From: Halomonas daqiaonensis
GTDB lineage: Bacteria; Pseudomonadota; Gammaproteobacteria; Pseudomonadales; Halomonadaceae
Length of the DNA stretch: 64,000 nt
Assembly (NCBI RefSeq): GCF_900109725.1
Contig: NZ_FOBC01000009.1
Location: 104,086 to 168,085, forward strand
Reading direction: 5' to 3'
Shown one piece after another: positions 10,511 to 18,525 of the stretch (position 1 is its first letter; each line of letters begins with the position of its first letter). The notes under the pieces were generated by a model, which saw only the letters and a program-made list of their open reading frames with translations, made no database searches and was not told the DNA's origin. Made by a program: the position numbers and the translations under genes.

Positions 10511-11485
10511 TCAGCGAGGCCGGATTTCCGCCAGATGCCGATTCACGGCGATCCAGGCTCCCAGCCAGCCAAGCAGTGTACTACAACCGAGTAATATTGT
10601 AGACCCCTCGGGGCCCAGCCGCGGCAGATGGAAGCTGGCCCCGTAGCTCGCCGCCAGGGACGAGACAGGGGCCGAGAGCCAGTCGCTGCCCAGCGTCAGC
10701 AGGCCCCAGGCCAGCAGACCACCGCCCAGTCCAAACCAGGCCCCGCTGTAGAGGAAGGGACGACGCACGAAGGCATGAGTGGCGCCGATCAGGGTCACCA
10801 CCTCGATCTCCTTGCGGCGATTCTCCACGGCGAGCCGGATGGTGTTGCCCACCACCAGCAACACCCCCAGCCCGAACAGCACACCCAGTGCCAGGGTGAC
10901 CCGCTGACCCAGTTCAGCGAGGTGGCGCAGGCGCTCGAGCCAGGCGAGGTCCAGGCGCACCTCGTCGACACCGGGGACCGCCCCGAGGGCCTCGGCAAGC
11001 TTGCGCACGGCCTCGGGGCCAGGGTCTTCGGGGCGCACCACCACGCTGGCCGGCAGGGGATTGTCCTCGAGCCGCGTCAGGGCATCGCGGAGTCCCAACG
11101 CCTGCTGGAACTCGGCCATGCCCTCGGCAGCAGTGATCAACCGGGTGCCGGCCACCCCCGCCTGAGCGGCCAGCGCTTCCTGGATACGCGCAGCCTCGCC
11201 CTCCCCGACGCCGGTCTCCAGGTAGACAGTGAGGGTCGCGCTCTGCTCCAGTTCGGCGTCGAGCAGACGGGCGCTGTCCAGGGCCAGCCAGAGCCCTGCC
11301 GGCAGCACCAGGGCGATGGCAATGGCCAGCATGGTCAGCAGGCTGCCCAGTGGCCGGCGCAGCAGGCGCCGGGCACTGTCGACGCCCATGGTGCGATGGT
11401 GGCGTGCCCAGGCCCGCCAGCGGATGCCGCTCGCCGACGGGTGTGTGCGTGCGCCGCGAGGCGAAGGGGGGGGTTCGCGACTCAT
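10511..11485 (-). CDS. ftsX: Cell division protein FtsX
   Basis: A 324-residue membrane subunit of the FtsEX complex, which links ATP hydrolysis at the septum to peptidoglycan hydrolase activation. A basic, proline-rich N-terminal tail is followed by the first membrane segment (about 46-68), a periplasmic domain, and three more membrane segments (about 198-220, 245-265, 290-312). The start overlaps the ftsE stop by four bases (ATGA). The sixth to eighth codons contain a run of eight C residues on the coding strand, a possible slippage tract. Confidence 0.94.
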   Translation of the reverse strand: MSREPPPSPRGARTHPSASGIRWRAWARHHRTMGVDSARRLLRRPLGSLLTMLAIAIALVLPAGLWLALDSARLLDAELEQSATLTVYLETGVGEGEAARIQEALAAQAGVAGTRLITAAEGMAEFQQALGLRDALTRLEDNPLPASVVVRPEDPGPEAVRKLAEALGAVPGVDEVRLDLAWLERLRHLAELGQRVTLALGVLFGLGVLLVVGNTIRLAVENRRKEIEVVTLIGATHAFVRRPFLYSGAWFGLGGGLLAWGLLTLGSDWLSAPVSSLAASYGASFHLPRLGPEGSTILLGCSTLLGWLGAWIAVNRHLAEIRPR

Positions 11486-12150
11486 GCGACCTCCTCGTCG
11501 GCCACCAGGCGACCGTCGTGGAGCCGCAGGGTGCGGTGACGCAGCCGAGCGATCAGGGCCAGGTCGTGACTCGCGACCATCACCGTGGTCCCGATGCGGT
11601 TGAAATCCTCGAACAGCGCCATGATGTCGGCGGAGAGCTGGGGGTCGAGGTTGCCGGTGGGCTCGTCGGCGAGCAGAAGGGCCGGCTTGTTGACCACCGC
11701 CCGGGCGATGCCGACTCGCTGCTGTTCGCCACCGGAAAGTTCGATGGGCAATGCGGCCTCGCGGTGCAAGAGCCCCACCTTCTCCAGCGCCGCTCGCACT
11801 CGCCGCGCCGCCTCGCGATGCTCGACCCCCTGGATCTCCAGCGGCAAGGCGACGTTGTGGAAAATCGAGCGATCGAAGAGCAGCTGGTGGTCCTGGAAGA
11901 CCACGCCGATCTGGCGGCGATAGAAGGGAATCTGGCTATGGTGCAGGCGGTCGATATCATGGCCCGCCACCCGCACCCGGCCGCGGCTAGGCCGCTCCAG
12001 GCGCATGATCAGGCGCAGCAGCGAGCTCTTGCCTGCCCCGGAGTGGCCGGTGAGGAACACCATCTCGCCGCGTTGCACCCGGAAATCGATATTGGCGAGC
12101 GCCTCGAAGCGCCCTCCGTAGCGCTTGCCGACGTGCTCGAAAGCGATCAT
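11482..12150 (-). CDS. ftsE: Cell division ATP-binding protein FtsE
   Basis: A 222-residue ABC ATPase, the cytoplasmic partner of FtsX. Walker A GHSGAGKS is at 35-42, the signature LSGGEQQRVGIARA follows, and Walker B is ALLLADEPTGNLD. Length equals E. coli FtsE (222). Four-base overlaps with both ftsY upstream and ftsX downstream point to translational coupling of the three genes. Confidence 0.97.
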   Translation of the reverse strand: MIAFEHVGKRYGGRFEALANIDFRVQRGEMVFLTGHSGAGKSSLLRLIMRLERPSRGRVRVAGHDIDRLHHSQIPFYRRQIGVVFQDHQLLFDRSIFHNVALPLEIQGVEHREAARRVRAALEKVGLLHREAALPIELSGGEQQRVGIARAVVNKPALLLADEPTGNLDPQLSADIMALFEDFNRIGTTVMVASHDLALIARLRHRTLRLHDGRLVADEEVA

Positions 12151-13391
12151 GACTCGGGCGACACCGGCTCGCGGTCGAACAGGGCATCGACGAATTCCTG
12201 AGCCACGAAGGGGCGCAGGTCATCCAGCGATTCACCGACGCCGATGAAGCGAATCGGCGTGCCTAGCTGGCGGGCCAGGGCGAAGATGATGCCGCCCTTG
12301 GCGGTGCCGTCTAGCTTGGTCAGGGTGATGCCGGTGACCGGCACCGCCTCGTCGAAGGTCGAGGCCTGGGCAAGCGCGTTCTGGCCAGTCCCGGCGTCGA
12401 GCACCAGCATCACCTCATGGGGGGCACTGGCGTCGACCTTGCCCATCACCCGGTGGACCTTCTTGAGCTCCTCCATCAGGTGGGCCTTGTTGTGCAGGCG
12501 ACCGGCGGTATCGGCGATCAGCACGTCGATGCCCCGCGCCTTGGCGGACGACACGGCATCGAAGATCACCGAGGCGCTGTCGGCCCCGGTGTGCTGGGCG
12601 ATCACAGGCACGTCGTTGCGCTCGCCCCAGACCTTCAGCTGCTCCACCGCTGCCGCCCGGAAGGTGTCGCCGGCGGCCAGCATCACGCTGCGCCCCTCGC
12701 GCTGGAAGCGCTGGGTCAACTTGCCGATGGTGGTTGTCTTCCCTACCCCGTTGACGCCCACCACCAGGATCACGAAGGGGCCCTCGCCCTTCGCTGGCAA
12801 GATCAGCGGCCGGGTGACCGGTTCGAGCATCGCCGCGAGCTCCTCCTGCAGGGCCCGGAAGAGCGCCTGGGGCTCCTTGAGTTCCTTACGCGAGACCCGC
12901 TCGGTGAGCCGGTCGATGATCTCGGTGGTGGCCTCGATGCCCACGTCCGCCATCAGCAACTGGGTCTCGAGCTCCTCCATGAGCTCGTCATCGATCTGCT
13001 TGCGGCCCATAAAGAGATCGGCCAGGCCATCGGTGAGGTTGGCGCGCGTCTTGCCGAGCCCGGCACGAATACGCGCGAACCAACCCGTCTTCTCGACGGA
13101 AGGCTTTTCCTGCAGGGCCGCCTTGGGCAGCGCAGGCTCGGGTTCGAGCGCAGTCTCTGTGGCCTGCATCCCGGGCACCGGTTCGGATTCGGGAGCCGTG
13201 TCCCGGGCCGCCTCGGGCGGCTTCGCCGGCTGACTGCCGGATGTCGCCTCGTCGACCCCGCCGGCGGCCTCTGACGGCGTCGCGGACTCGGTGCCGTCGT
13301 CTGCCGCTTGCTCGTCCGACCGGCGCTCGGCCTCATGTTCCGGTGTCGTCTGCTGCCCTTCCTGCTTCTTGCGCTTGAAAATACCGAACAT
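12147..13391 (-). CDS. ftsY: Signal recognition particle receptor FtsY
   Basis: A 414-residue SRP receptor GTPase that docks ribosome-nascent-chain complexes at the inner membrane. An acidic, low-complexity A domain (about 1-110, rich in E, A, P) precedes the NG domain. The G motifs are GVNGVGKTTTIGKL, DTAGRLHNKAHLMEEL and TKLDGTAKGG, and the NG closing motif is FIGVGESLDDLRPF. It is the first gene of the ftsYEX cluster and divergent from rsmD, the same arrangement as in E. coli. Confidence 0.96.
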   Translation of the reverse strand: MFGIFKRKKQEGQQTTPEHEAERRSDEQAADDGTESATPSEAAGGVDEATSGSQPAKPPEAARDTAPESEPVPGMQATETALEPEPALPKAALQEKPSVEKTGWFARIRAGLGKTRANLTDGLADLFMGRKQIDDELMEELETQLLMADVGIEATTEIIDRLTERVSRKELKEPQALFRALQEELAAMLEPVTRPLILPAKGEGPFVILVVGVNGVGKTTTIGKLTQRFQREGRSVMLAAGDTFRAAAVEQLKVWGERNDVPVIAQHTGADSASVIFDAVSSAKARGIDVLIADTAGRLHNKAHLMEELKKVHRVMGKVDASAPHEVMLVLDAGTGQNALAQASTFDEAVPVTGITLTKLDGTAKGGIIFALARQLGTPIRFIGVGESLDDLRPFVAQEFVDALFDREPVSPES

Positions 13392-13481
13392 GGGGGATCA
13401 TGCCTCACGGATGAACGAATCGCCTCATCGTACCATCGCGCACCATGACTGTGGACAAGCCGACGGTTACAATCCGCCCCC

Positions 13482-14141
13482 ATGACACGACGCCGCTCCC
13501 CTTCCCGCAAACCCCGCCAACCGGCCGCCAACGCACACAAAGACCTGGGCCGCCGGAACCCCGGTCGGCTGCGCCTAATCGGCGGCGAGTACCGGCGTCG
13601 TCAGCTGCCGGTGCTCGACCACCCGGGGCTGCGCCCCACCCCCGACCGGGTGCGCGAGACGCTATTCAACTGGCTGGCCGCCGCCACGCCCGGCGCACGG
13701 GTCCTCGACCTCTTCGCCGGCACCGGAGCGCTCGGCCTGGAAGCCCTCTCACGGGGCGCCCGACAGGCCGTGTTCGTCGAGCATGACTCCCGGGTGGGGC
13801 GTCAGCTGGCCGACAACCTCGCAACACTGGGCGCCGCCGAGCGTGGACGCCTGGTCACCGCCGATGCCCTGGCCTTCCTCTCGGCTGATCCCACCCACTT
13901 CTCTCTGGTCTTCCTCGACCCGCCCTTCCGGCAGGGGCTCACCGAGGCCTGCTGCAAGGCCCTGGAGGCCGGCTGGCTCGCCGACGATGCCCTGGTCTAC
14001 GTGGAAACCGAGTCGGCGCTCACTCCGGAGGTACCCGCCAGCTGGCAACTGCACCGCCAGGTACGTGCCGGCGACAGCACCGGGCGGCTCTACCGCCGGC
14101 ATCCACCTGGCTCAGGATCGACCGGCGGCGACGCTTGCTGA
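13482..14141 (+). CDS. rsmD: 16S rRNA m2G966 methyltransferase RsmD
   Basis: A 219-residue SAM-dependent methyltransferase. A basic N-terminal tail is followed by RLIGGEYRRRQLPV and the family motif RPTPDRVRETLFNWL. SAM motif I is VLDLFAGTGALGLEALSRGA and the catalytic motif is LDPPF. It would methylate N2 of G966 in 16S rRNA. It is divergent from ftsY with about 90 bp between starts, as in E. coli. Confidence 0.94.
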   Translation: MTRRRSPSRKPRQPAANAHKDLGRRNPGRLRLIGGEYRRRQLPVLDHPGLRPTPDRVRETLFNWLAAATPGARVLDLFAGTGALGLEALSRGARQAVFVEHDSRVGRQLADNLATLGAAERGRLVTADALAFLSADPTHFSLVFLDPPFRQGLTEACCKALEAGWLADDALVYVETESALTPEVPASWQLHRQVRAGDSTGRLYRRHPPGSGSTGGDAC

Positions 14142-14150
14142 GCCCCGACC

Positions 14151-14167
14151 GCAGCGTTACGCTGCGC
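14151..14167. terminator. Small hairpin after rsmD
   Basis: A perfect 7-bp inverted repeat CGCAGCG/CGCTGCG with a TTA loop, 9 bp after the rsmD stop and 55 bp before zapB. There is no U-tract, so it may be a weak or Rho-assisted terminator. Confidence 0.35.
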
Positions 14168-14221
14168 GCTGAACACCCCATCGGGCACGCCCCACCAGCA
14201 GGATGTCGTTAGGAGAACAGG

Positions 14222-14416
14222 ATGAGTATCGAACTCTTCAACCAGCTCGAACAGAAGGTCACCAGCGCCGTCGAGGCTCTGGAGTTGATGAGGATGGAAG
14301 CCGAGGAGCTGCGAGAGGAAAACGCTCGCCTGAAGCAGGAGCGCGAAGAGTGGGAGCGTCGCCTCACCGCCCTGCTGGGCAAGTTCGACGAGGTCGAAAC
14401 AACCACCAGCAGCTGA
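14222..14416 (+). CDS. zapB: Cell division protein ZapB-like coiled coil
   Basis: A 64-residue all-helical protein: MSIELFNQLEQKVTSAVEAL, then a continuous heptad pattern through EELREENARLKQEREEWERR. E. coli ZapB (81 residues) is the same kind of short antiparallel coiled coil that stabilises the Z-ring through ZapA; MSLEVFEKLEAKVQ is its similar N-terminus. AGGAG lies upstream of the start. It is convergent with rimI, with 7 bp between stops. Confidence 0.8.
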   Translation: MSIELFNQLEQKVTSAVEALELMRMEAEELREENARLKQEREEWERRLTALLGKFDEVETTTSS

Positions 14417-14423
14417 GGCAGCT

Positions 14424-14867
14424 TCAGGCCAGCGGGAGCGACATCAGCAGCGCATCCTCCCGCCGGCCACCGATGTGCGCCGGATAGTAGCCACGGCGCC
14501 GGCCGTCCTCGCCGAACCCCGCACCCCGATAGAGCCCCAGGGCCGCATCGTTGCTCGCCCTGACCTCAAGCAGCAGACGCTCGTTCTGCCAAGTACGCGC
14601 CTGTTCGATCACCGCCTTCAGCAAGCGCCCCGCCACGCCCTGACAACGCGCTTCCTGCGTCACCAGGATCGCCTGCAGCTCTGCATCGAACGGCAGCCGC
14701 ACCACCACCGCATGGCCGACCAGGCCACCTTCACGCTCGATACCGAACACCCGGGTGTCAGGGTCGTCCAGCGCCGCCTGCAGCTGGTGTAGCGTCCATG
14801 GATCGGGACTGGCGGCCTGCTCGAGCGCCGATAGCATCGCCAGGTCCGCCGGAGCGAGCCGCCGCAT
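14424..14867 (-). CDS. rimI: Ribosomal protein S18 alanine N-acetyltransferase
   Basis: A 147-residue GNAT acetyltransferase (E. coli RimI 148) predicted to acetylate the N-terminal alanine of S18. The acetyl-CoA loop is QGVAGRLLKAVIEQA and the C-terminal motif is NDAALGLYRGAGFGEDGRRRGYY. The start is uncertain: ATG 14867 is four bases after the stop of the upstream gene and gives the family length; a GTG at 14885 is possible. The pair holD-rimI is conserved with E. coli. Confidence 0.92.
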   Translation of the reverse strand: MRRLAPADLAMLSALEQAASPDPWTLHQLQAALDDPDTRVFGIEREGGLVGHAVVVRLPFDAELQAILVTQEARCQGVAGRLLKAVIEQARTWQNERLLLEVRASNDAALGLYRGAGFGEDGRRRGYYPAHIGGRREDALLMSLPLA

Positions 14868-14871
14868 CGCC

Positions 14872-15687
14872 TCAGTGGGGGTCACGACCCGCCCGCCAGG
14901 CATCGCACCAGCCGGCCATCCGCGGCCAGAGGGCGCGCTTGGCCTCGGCACTGCCGGCCAGCTCGCCTAGCCTGGGCCCCTGCCAGGCAGGCAACGCCAG
15001 CAACGGGCAGTGGCCGCCTGAGAGGGTCAGCAGCTCGGCGAGCGTCTCGTCCTCCCCGAACACCAGCAGCCGTTCCGGTACCCAGCCTCGCCGCTGCCGA
15101 CCGGCCAGGAAGGCCTGGAGACCCTCGCGGGCTTCCTCCAGTGGCGCTTCCACCGGCAGTCCTTCCACCTGGGGCCAGCGAAAGCCCTCGAAGGCCGGCA
15201 TCTGTTCGGGCTCCACGCCGGCAGCCTGTAGCAGGTGACGCAGCAGGCGCAGCTCTGCGCTGTCGGGGGGTGTCTCGCCGGGCAGCAATATCAGCCAGCG
15301 GCCATCCAGGCAGGCCACCTGCAGGGTAAAGCGCAGCGCGTCCCCGCTGTGGCGCACGGGGGCTGGGCTCACCGCCTCGGGCTTGGCTTCCTGGGCGTCG
15401 CTGGACCCCAGGTCACCCAGCAGCGCGCGGGCCTTACCAGCCGCAGGACGATGGCGCGGTTCCGGCTCGGCGGGGAGCGGTCGCGAGGTGGCGACCTGCG
15501 CCTCCGCGGCCTCGTCGAGCAGCGCATGCAGCCGTTCCGCCGGGGCGCGGGGCGCCTCGGCCACTGGCGCGTGGGCCTCCCACTCACAGGCTTGCGTGGG
15601 CAGGGCATTGGGCAGGCGATAGCGGGAGACCCAGGCCGTCAGGCCCATGGCCTCCAGATACTGCAGACGCTGCGGCTCCGGGGTCAC
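14872..15687 (-). CDS. holD: Probable DNA polymerase III psi subunit (HolD-like)
   Basis: A 271-residue protein with a GTG start overlapping the bolA stop (GTGA). Its ends resemble E. coli psi: residues 6-30 (RLQYLEAMGLTAWVSRYRLP then NAL) align with psi LQQLGITQWSLRRPGAL, which contacts the clamp-loader collar, and the C-terminal AKRALWPRMAGW aligns with ARAALWQQICTY. Between these it has an Ala/Pro/Glu-rich insert (about 35-115), so it is roughly twice the length of E. coli psi (137). The position just upstream of rimI is that of holD in E. coli. The assignment is by eye and should be tested by profile search. Confidence 0.6.
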   Translation of the reverse strand: MTPEPQRLQYLEAMGLTAWVSRYRLPNALPTQACEWEAHAPVAEAPRAPAERLHALLDEAAEAQVATSRPLPAEPEPRHRPAAGKARALLGDLGSSDAQEAKPEAVSPAPVRHSGDALRFTLQVACLDGRWLILLPGETPPDSAELRLLRHLLQAAGVEPEQMPAFEGFRWPQVEGLPVEAPLEEAREGLQAFLAGRQRRGWVPERLLVFGEDETLAELLTLSGGHCPLLALPAWQGPRLGELAGSAEAKRALWPRMAGWCDAWRAGRDPH

Positions 15688-15995
15688 GACTTACTACCAC
15701 CCCGGCAGTCGGGGGAGTCGGGGCGAGAACGGCCGCTGGCCTCCCACTCTTCGGGCGTGAAGAGGTGCAGGGCCAGGGCATGGACGGGGCCAGCGAGTTC
15801 GTCGGCGAGCAGTGCATAGATCTGCTGATGCCGCTTGACCGGCATCAGTCCCTCGAAGCGGGAGGAGACCAGGGAGACCTTGAAGTGGGTCTCGGAGTTC
15901 GGCGGCACATTATGCCGATGGCTCTCGTTCTCCACCGCCAGGAAGGCGGGCTCGAGGGCCCTGAGCTTGTCTTCGATGGTGGCCTGGGTGCTCAT
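15684..15995 (-). CDS. bolA: BolA family protein
   Basis: A 103-residue BolA protein. The core ESHRHNVPPNSETHFKVSLV, then RHQQIYALLADEL and HALALHLFTPEEW, follows E. coli BolA closely, as does a C-terminal SPDCRG. BolA proteins bind [2Fe-2S] clusters with monothiol glutaredoxins and affect morphology and stress responses. ATG 15995 (MSTQATIEDKL) gives the family N-terminus; an upstream in-frame ATG adds 12 atypical residues. The stop overlaps the GTG of the HolD-like gene by four bases. Confidence 0.92.
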   Translation of the reverse strand: MSTQATIEDKLRALEPAFLAVENESHRHNVPPNSETHFKVSLVSSRFEGLMPVKRHQQIYALLADELAGPVHALALHLFTPEEWEASGRSRPDSPDCRGGSKS

Positions 15996-16171
15996 GTCGA
16001 CGTCCCGATGCTGAGTGAGTGATAGGGTCATTGTACGCCTTCAGTGAGGGACAGACGACGGCCAGCCGCGGCCCGTAACGGCGCGCCTCACGCGAGGCAC
16101 ACTGGGCGTCGTCGGAGGGCGGGTCGCGAAGAGTCGACTCATCCTGCTTCCATCACTGCGGGATCCCTAAC

Positions 16172-16199
16172 GAGGAAACCGGCCGAAGCCGGTTTCCTC
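16172..16199. terminator. Hairpin between bolA and the 16.2-kb gene
   Basis: A perfect 12-bp inverted repeat (16172-16183 and 16188-16199) with a CGAA loop, 24 bp beyond the stop of the minus-strand gene at 16223. It has AAA/TTT in the stem but only a short T tract after it. It probably ends transcription of that gene. The remaining DNA to bolA (15996-16171) shows no gene. Confidence 0.65.
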
Positions 16200-16222
16200 A
16201 TGGTCGCTGCCTGGCAGGAAGA

Positions 16223-16609
16223 TCAGTCCTGGTCCGCCTCCAGGAGGAGGGCGTCGTCCACCTCGGAGATCTCCAGCGCCGCCTCGTCGTCGAGGTCGAT
16301 GGCCAGGTAGCTGTGCTCGACCTGCAGGAAGCGCTGAAAGAGCGCCCAGTTTAGGGCTTCTGGCCACTGGCGCTCGTCCTCTTCCCAGGCGCGTAGCTCG
16401 GTCTTCAGTATCTCGAGGTATCGCTCACGCACGAAGGCCTCCAGGGCCTCGGGCGCATCCATCTCGGGGATCAGGTAGACGGTGCTTTCGCGTTCGACGT
16501 CGGCCAGGGTCAGATCGTCGCCTTCCATCGTGGGTTCGAGCGCGTTGATCCAGTCCACGAAATGCCGGGTCGGCCTGATGCTCAGGGCGGAGCGGTTGAG
16601 CAGTTTCAT
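16223..16609 (-). CDS. Conserved protein of unknown function (acidic, 128 residues)
   Basis: It begins MKLLNRSALSIRPTRHFVDW, continues with ADVERESTVYLIPEMD, and has an acidic C-terminus (DLDDEAALEISEVDDALLLE). I recall similar ~120-residue proteins from Pseudomonas starting with the same NRSAL...P..FxDW pattern, but no defined function. No catalytic motif, membrane segment or metal ligands are visible. The second of two adjacent ATGs is chosen (16609) because AGGAG lies six bases upstream. Its promoter must lie between here and repeat element A (16695). Confidence 0.7.
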   Translation of the reverse strand: MKLLNRSALSIRPTRHFVDWINALEPTMEGDDLTLADVERESTVYLIPEMDAPEALEAFVRERYLEILKTELRAWEEDERQWPEALNWALFQRFLQVEHSYLAIDLDDEAALEISEVDDALLLEADQD

Positions 16610-16694
16610 CATGGTCTCCTCGACGTCAAAACGACAACCATTATGGGTGCTCGCCGCCCCGGTTACCAACACTTCCCGCCATGGAGATACTAGA

Positions 16695-16894
16695 CGGGGC
16701 TGATCCGGCGGAAGGCCTGCAAGGAGGCGCTGTAAACCCCTCCCTGGGCGCTACCGACGCCCTGCGGCGCTCTCGCGTCCCGCTCCGCTTGCAGGACCGG
16801 TGCTGGCCATCCATGGCCAGCCCGTTCGGAGCAGTGCTCCTCACCCATGGCGTAGGACCTCCTCTTCGGCCTACCCCCCCCCCGGCGCCCCTCG
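16695..16894 (+). repeat. Intergenic repeat element, copy A (long form, 200 bp)
   Basis: The canonical strand begins CGGGGCTGATCCGGCG and ends CGGCGCCCCTCG. Nearly identical to copy D; I count about eight substitutions plus a different C-run length. Inside are an 8-bp hairpin GCTGGCCA/TGGCCAGC (16802-16821), a palindrome GGAGCAGTGCTCC (16828-16840) and ten consecutive C residues (16874-16883). Relative to short copies B and C, about 87 nt (16762-16848) replace the tip of a hairpin. It starts 13 bp past the lysS stop and fills most of the lysS-unknown gene interval. Confidence 0.85.
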
Positions 16895-16906
16895 AATCAT
16901 CGCCGG

Positions 16907-18457
16907 TCAATCGACTTCCGGGCGCATGGCCGGGAAGAGCAGCACGTCACGGATGGAGGCACTGTCGGTGAACAGCATCACCAGCCGGTCGATGCCGATG
17001 CCCTCGCCGGCAGTTGGCGGCAGGCCGACCTCCAGCGCCCGCACGTAGTCGGCATCGTAGTACATCGCCTCCAGGTCGCCGGCCTCCTTTTCCGCGGCCT
17101 GGGCGCGGAAGCGCTCAGCCTGGTCCTCGGCGTCGTTGAGCTCCGAGAAGCCGTTGGCGATCTCGCGGCCACCGACGAAGAACTCGAACCGCTCGGTGAC
17201 GAAGGGGTTGGCGTCCTTGCGCCGCGCCAGCGGGCTCACCTCGGTGGGGTACTCGGTGATGAAGGTGGGCTGCTGAAGGCGGTGCTCCACGGTCTTCTCG
17301 AATATCTCGATCTGCACCTTGCCCAGCCCCCAGCCGTCCTTGACGTCGATGTCCAGGCGCTCGGCGATCTGGCGCGCGGCGGCCTCGTCGGCGAGGGCCT
17401 CGGCATGGATATCCGGGTTGAACTCGAGGATGGAGTCGAACACTGTGATCCGCCGGAGCGGCTGGCCGAAGTCGTACTCGAAGGTCTCCAGCACCTCGCC
17501 CTCGCCGTTGCGCACGGTATTCACCAACGTGGTGGTGCCCAGCACCTTGTGGGTCACGCTGCGCAGCATCTCCTCGGTGAGGTCCATCAGGTCATTGTGG
17601 TCCGCATGAGCCTGATAGAACTCGATCATGGTGAATTCGGGGTTGTGGCGAGTGGAGAGCCCTTCGTTCCTGAAGTTGCGGTTGATCTCGAAGACCCGCT
17701 CGAAGCCGCCCACCACCAGGCGCTTGAGGTAGAGCTCCGGCGCGATCCGCAGGTACATGTCGATGTCCAGCGCGTTGTGGTGGGTAACGAAGGGACGTGC
17801 CGTGGCACCGCCGGGAATCGGCTGCAGCATGGGGGTCTCGACCTCCATGAAACCGCGATCCTCGAAGAAGCGCCGCATGGCGCTGATCACCCCGGCGCGC
17901 GTCTCGAACACCTTGCGAGAATCGGGGTTCATGATCAGGTCCACGTAGCGCTGGCGGTAGCGCGCCTCCATGTCGGTGAGGCCGTGGAACTTGTCGGGCA
18001 GCGGACGCAGGCTCTTGGTCAGCAACCTGGCCTCCACCATCATCACGTAGAGGTCGCCCTTGCCCGACTTGTGCACCGGGCCGCGGGCCGCCACGATGTC
18101 GCCGATGTCCCAACCCTTGACGTCCTCCAGCACCTCGGCCGGCAGCCCTTTCTTGTCGACGTAGAGCTGGATCGTCCCGGAGGGGTCCTGGATGACGATG
18201 AAGGGTCCCCGCTTGCGCATGACGCGCCCCGATACGGCGGCTTGACGGTCCAGCATCTCAAGATCGGCCTTATCCCGATCACCAAGCTCATCGATCAACC
18301 CGGCCGCCAGGCTGTCGCGACGGAAATCGTTGGGAAAGGCACTCTCGCCGGTCTCGGCGGCAAGCTGGCGGCGCGTTGCCAGCTTGTCACGCCGCTCGGC
18401 AATCAAGCGGTTCTCGTCGTTCTGCGGGCTATCCGATGAAGGGCTCTCGTTGGCCAT
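16907..18457 (-). CDS. lysS: Lysine-tRNA ligase, class II
   Basis: A 516-residue synthetase. The N-terminal OB-fold anticodon-binding domain ([20 protein letters not shown]) is followed by class II motifs: motif 1 around [15 protein letters not shown], motif 2 [20 protein letters not shown], motif 3 [13 protein letters not shown]. The start [20 protein letters not shown] at 18457 matches the length of E. coli LysS (505). It is 68 bp downstream of prfB, the same order as in E. coli (recJ-prfB-lysS). Confidence 0.97.
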   Translation of the reverse strand: MANESPSSDSPQNDENRLIAERRDKLATRRQLAAETGESAFPNDFRRDSLAAGLIDELGDRDKADLEMLDRQAAVSGRVMRKRGPFIVIQDPSGTIQLYVDKKGLPAEVLEDVKGWDIGDIVAARGPVHKSGKGDLYVMMVEARLLTKSLRPLPDKFHGLTDMEARYRQRYVDLIMNPDSRKVFETRAGVISAMRRFFEDRGFMEVETPMLQPIPGGATARPFVTHHNALDIDMYLRIAPELYLKRLVVGGFERVFEINRNFRNEGLSTRHNPEFTMIEFYQAHADHNDLMDLTEEMLRSVTHKVLGTTTLVNTVRNGEGEVLETFEYDFGQPLRRITVFDSILEFNPDIHAEALADEAAARQIAERLDIDVKDGWGLGKVQIEIFEKTVEHRLQQPTFITEYPTEVSPLARRKDANPFVTERFEFFVGGREIANGFSELNDAEDQAERFRAQAAEKEAGDLEAMYYDADYVRALEVGLPPTAGEGIGIDRLVMLFTDSASIRDVLLFPAMRPEVD

Positions 18458-18525
18458 TTTGCTACCTGTTGGAAATCTTTGATGCGGAGTCTGAGACACG
18501 TCTTGAACCGCGCGAGCGCAGCAGG

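Noticed and set aside
16641..16910. Small frames within repeat copies A, B and D (translations around NPSLGATDA or SVAPREGFTAP)
   Set aside because: The apparent protein conservation follows from DNA repeat identity. Frames begin outside the element, lack ribosome-binding sites, and short and long forms do not share one reading frame end.
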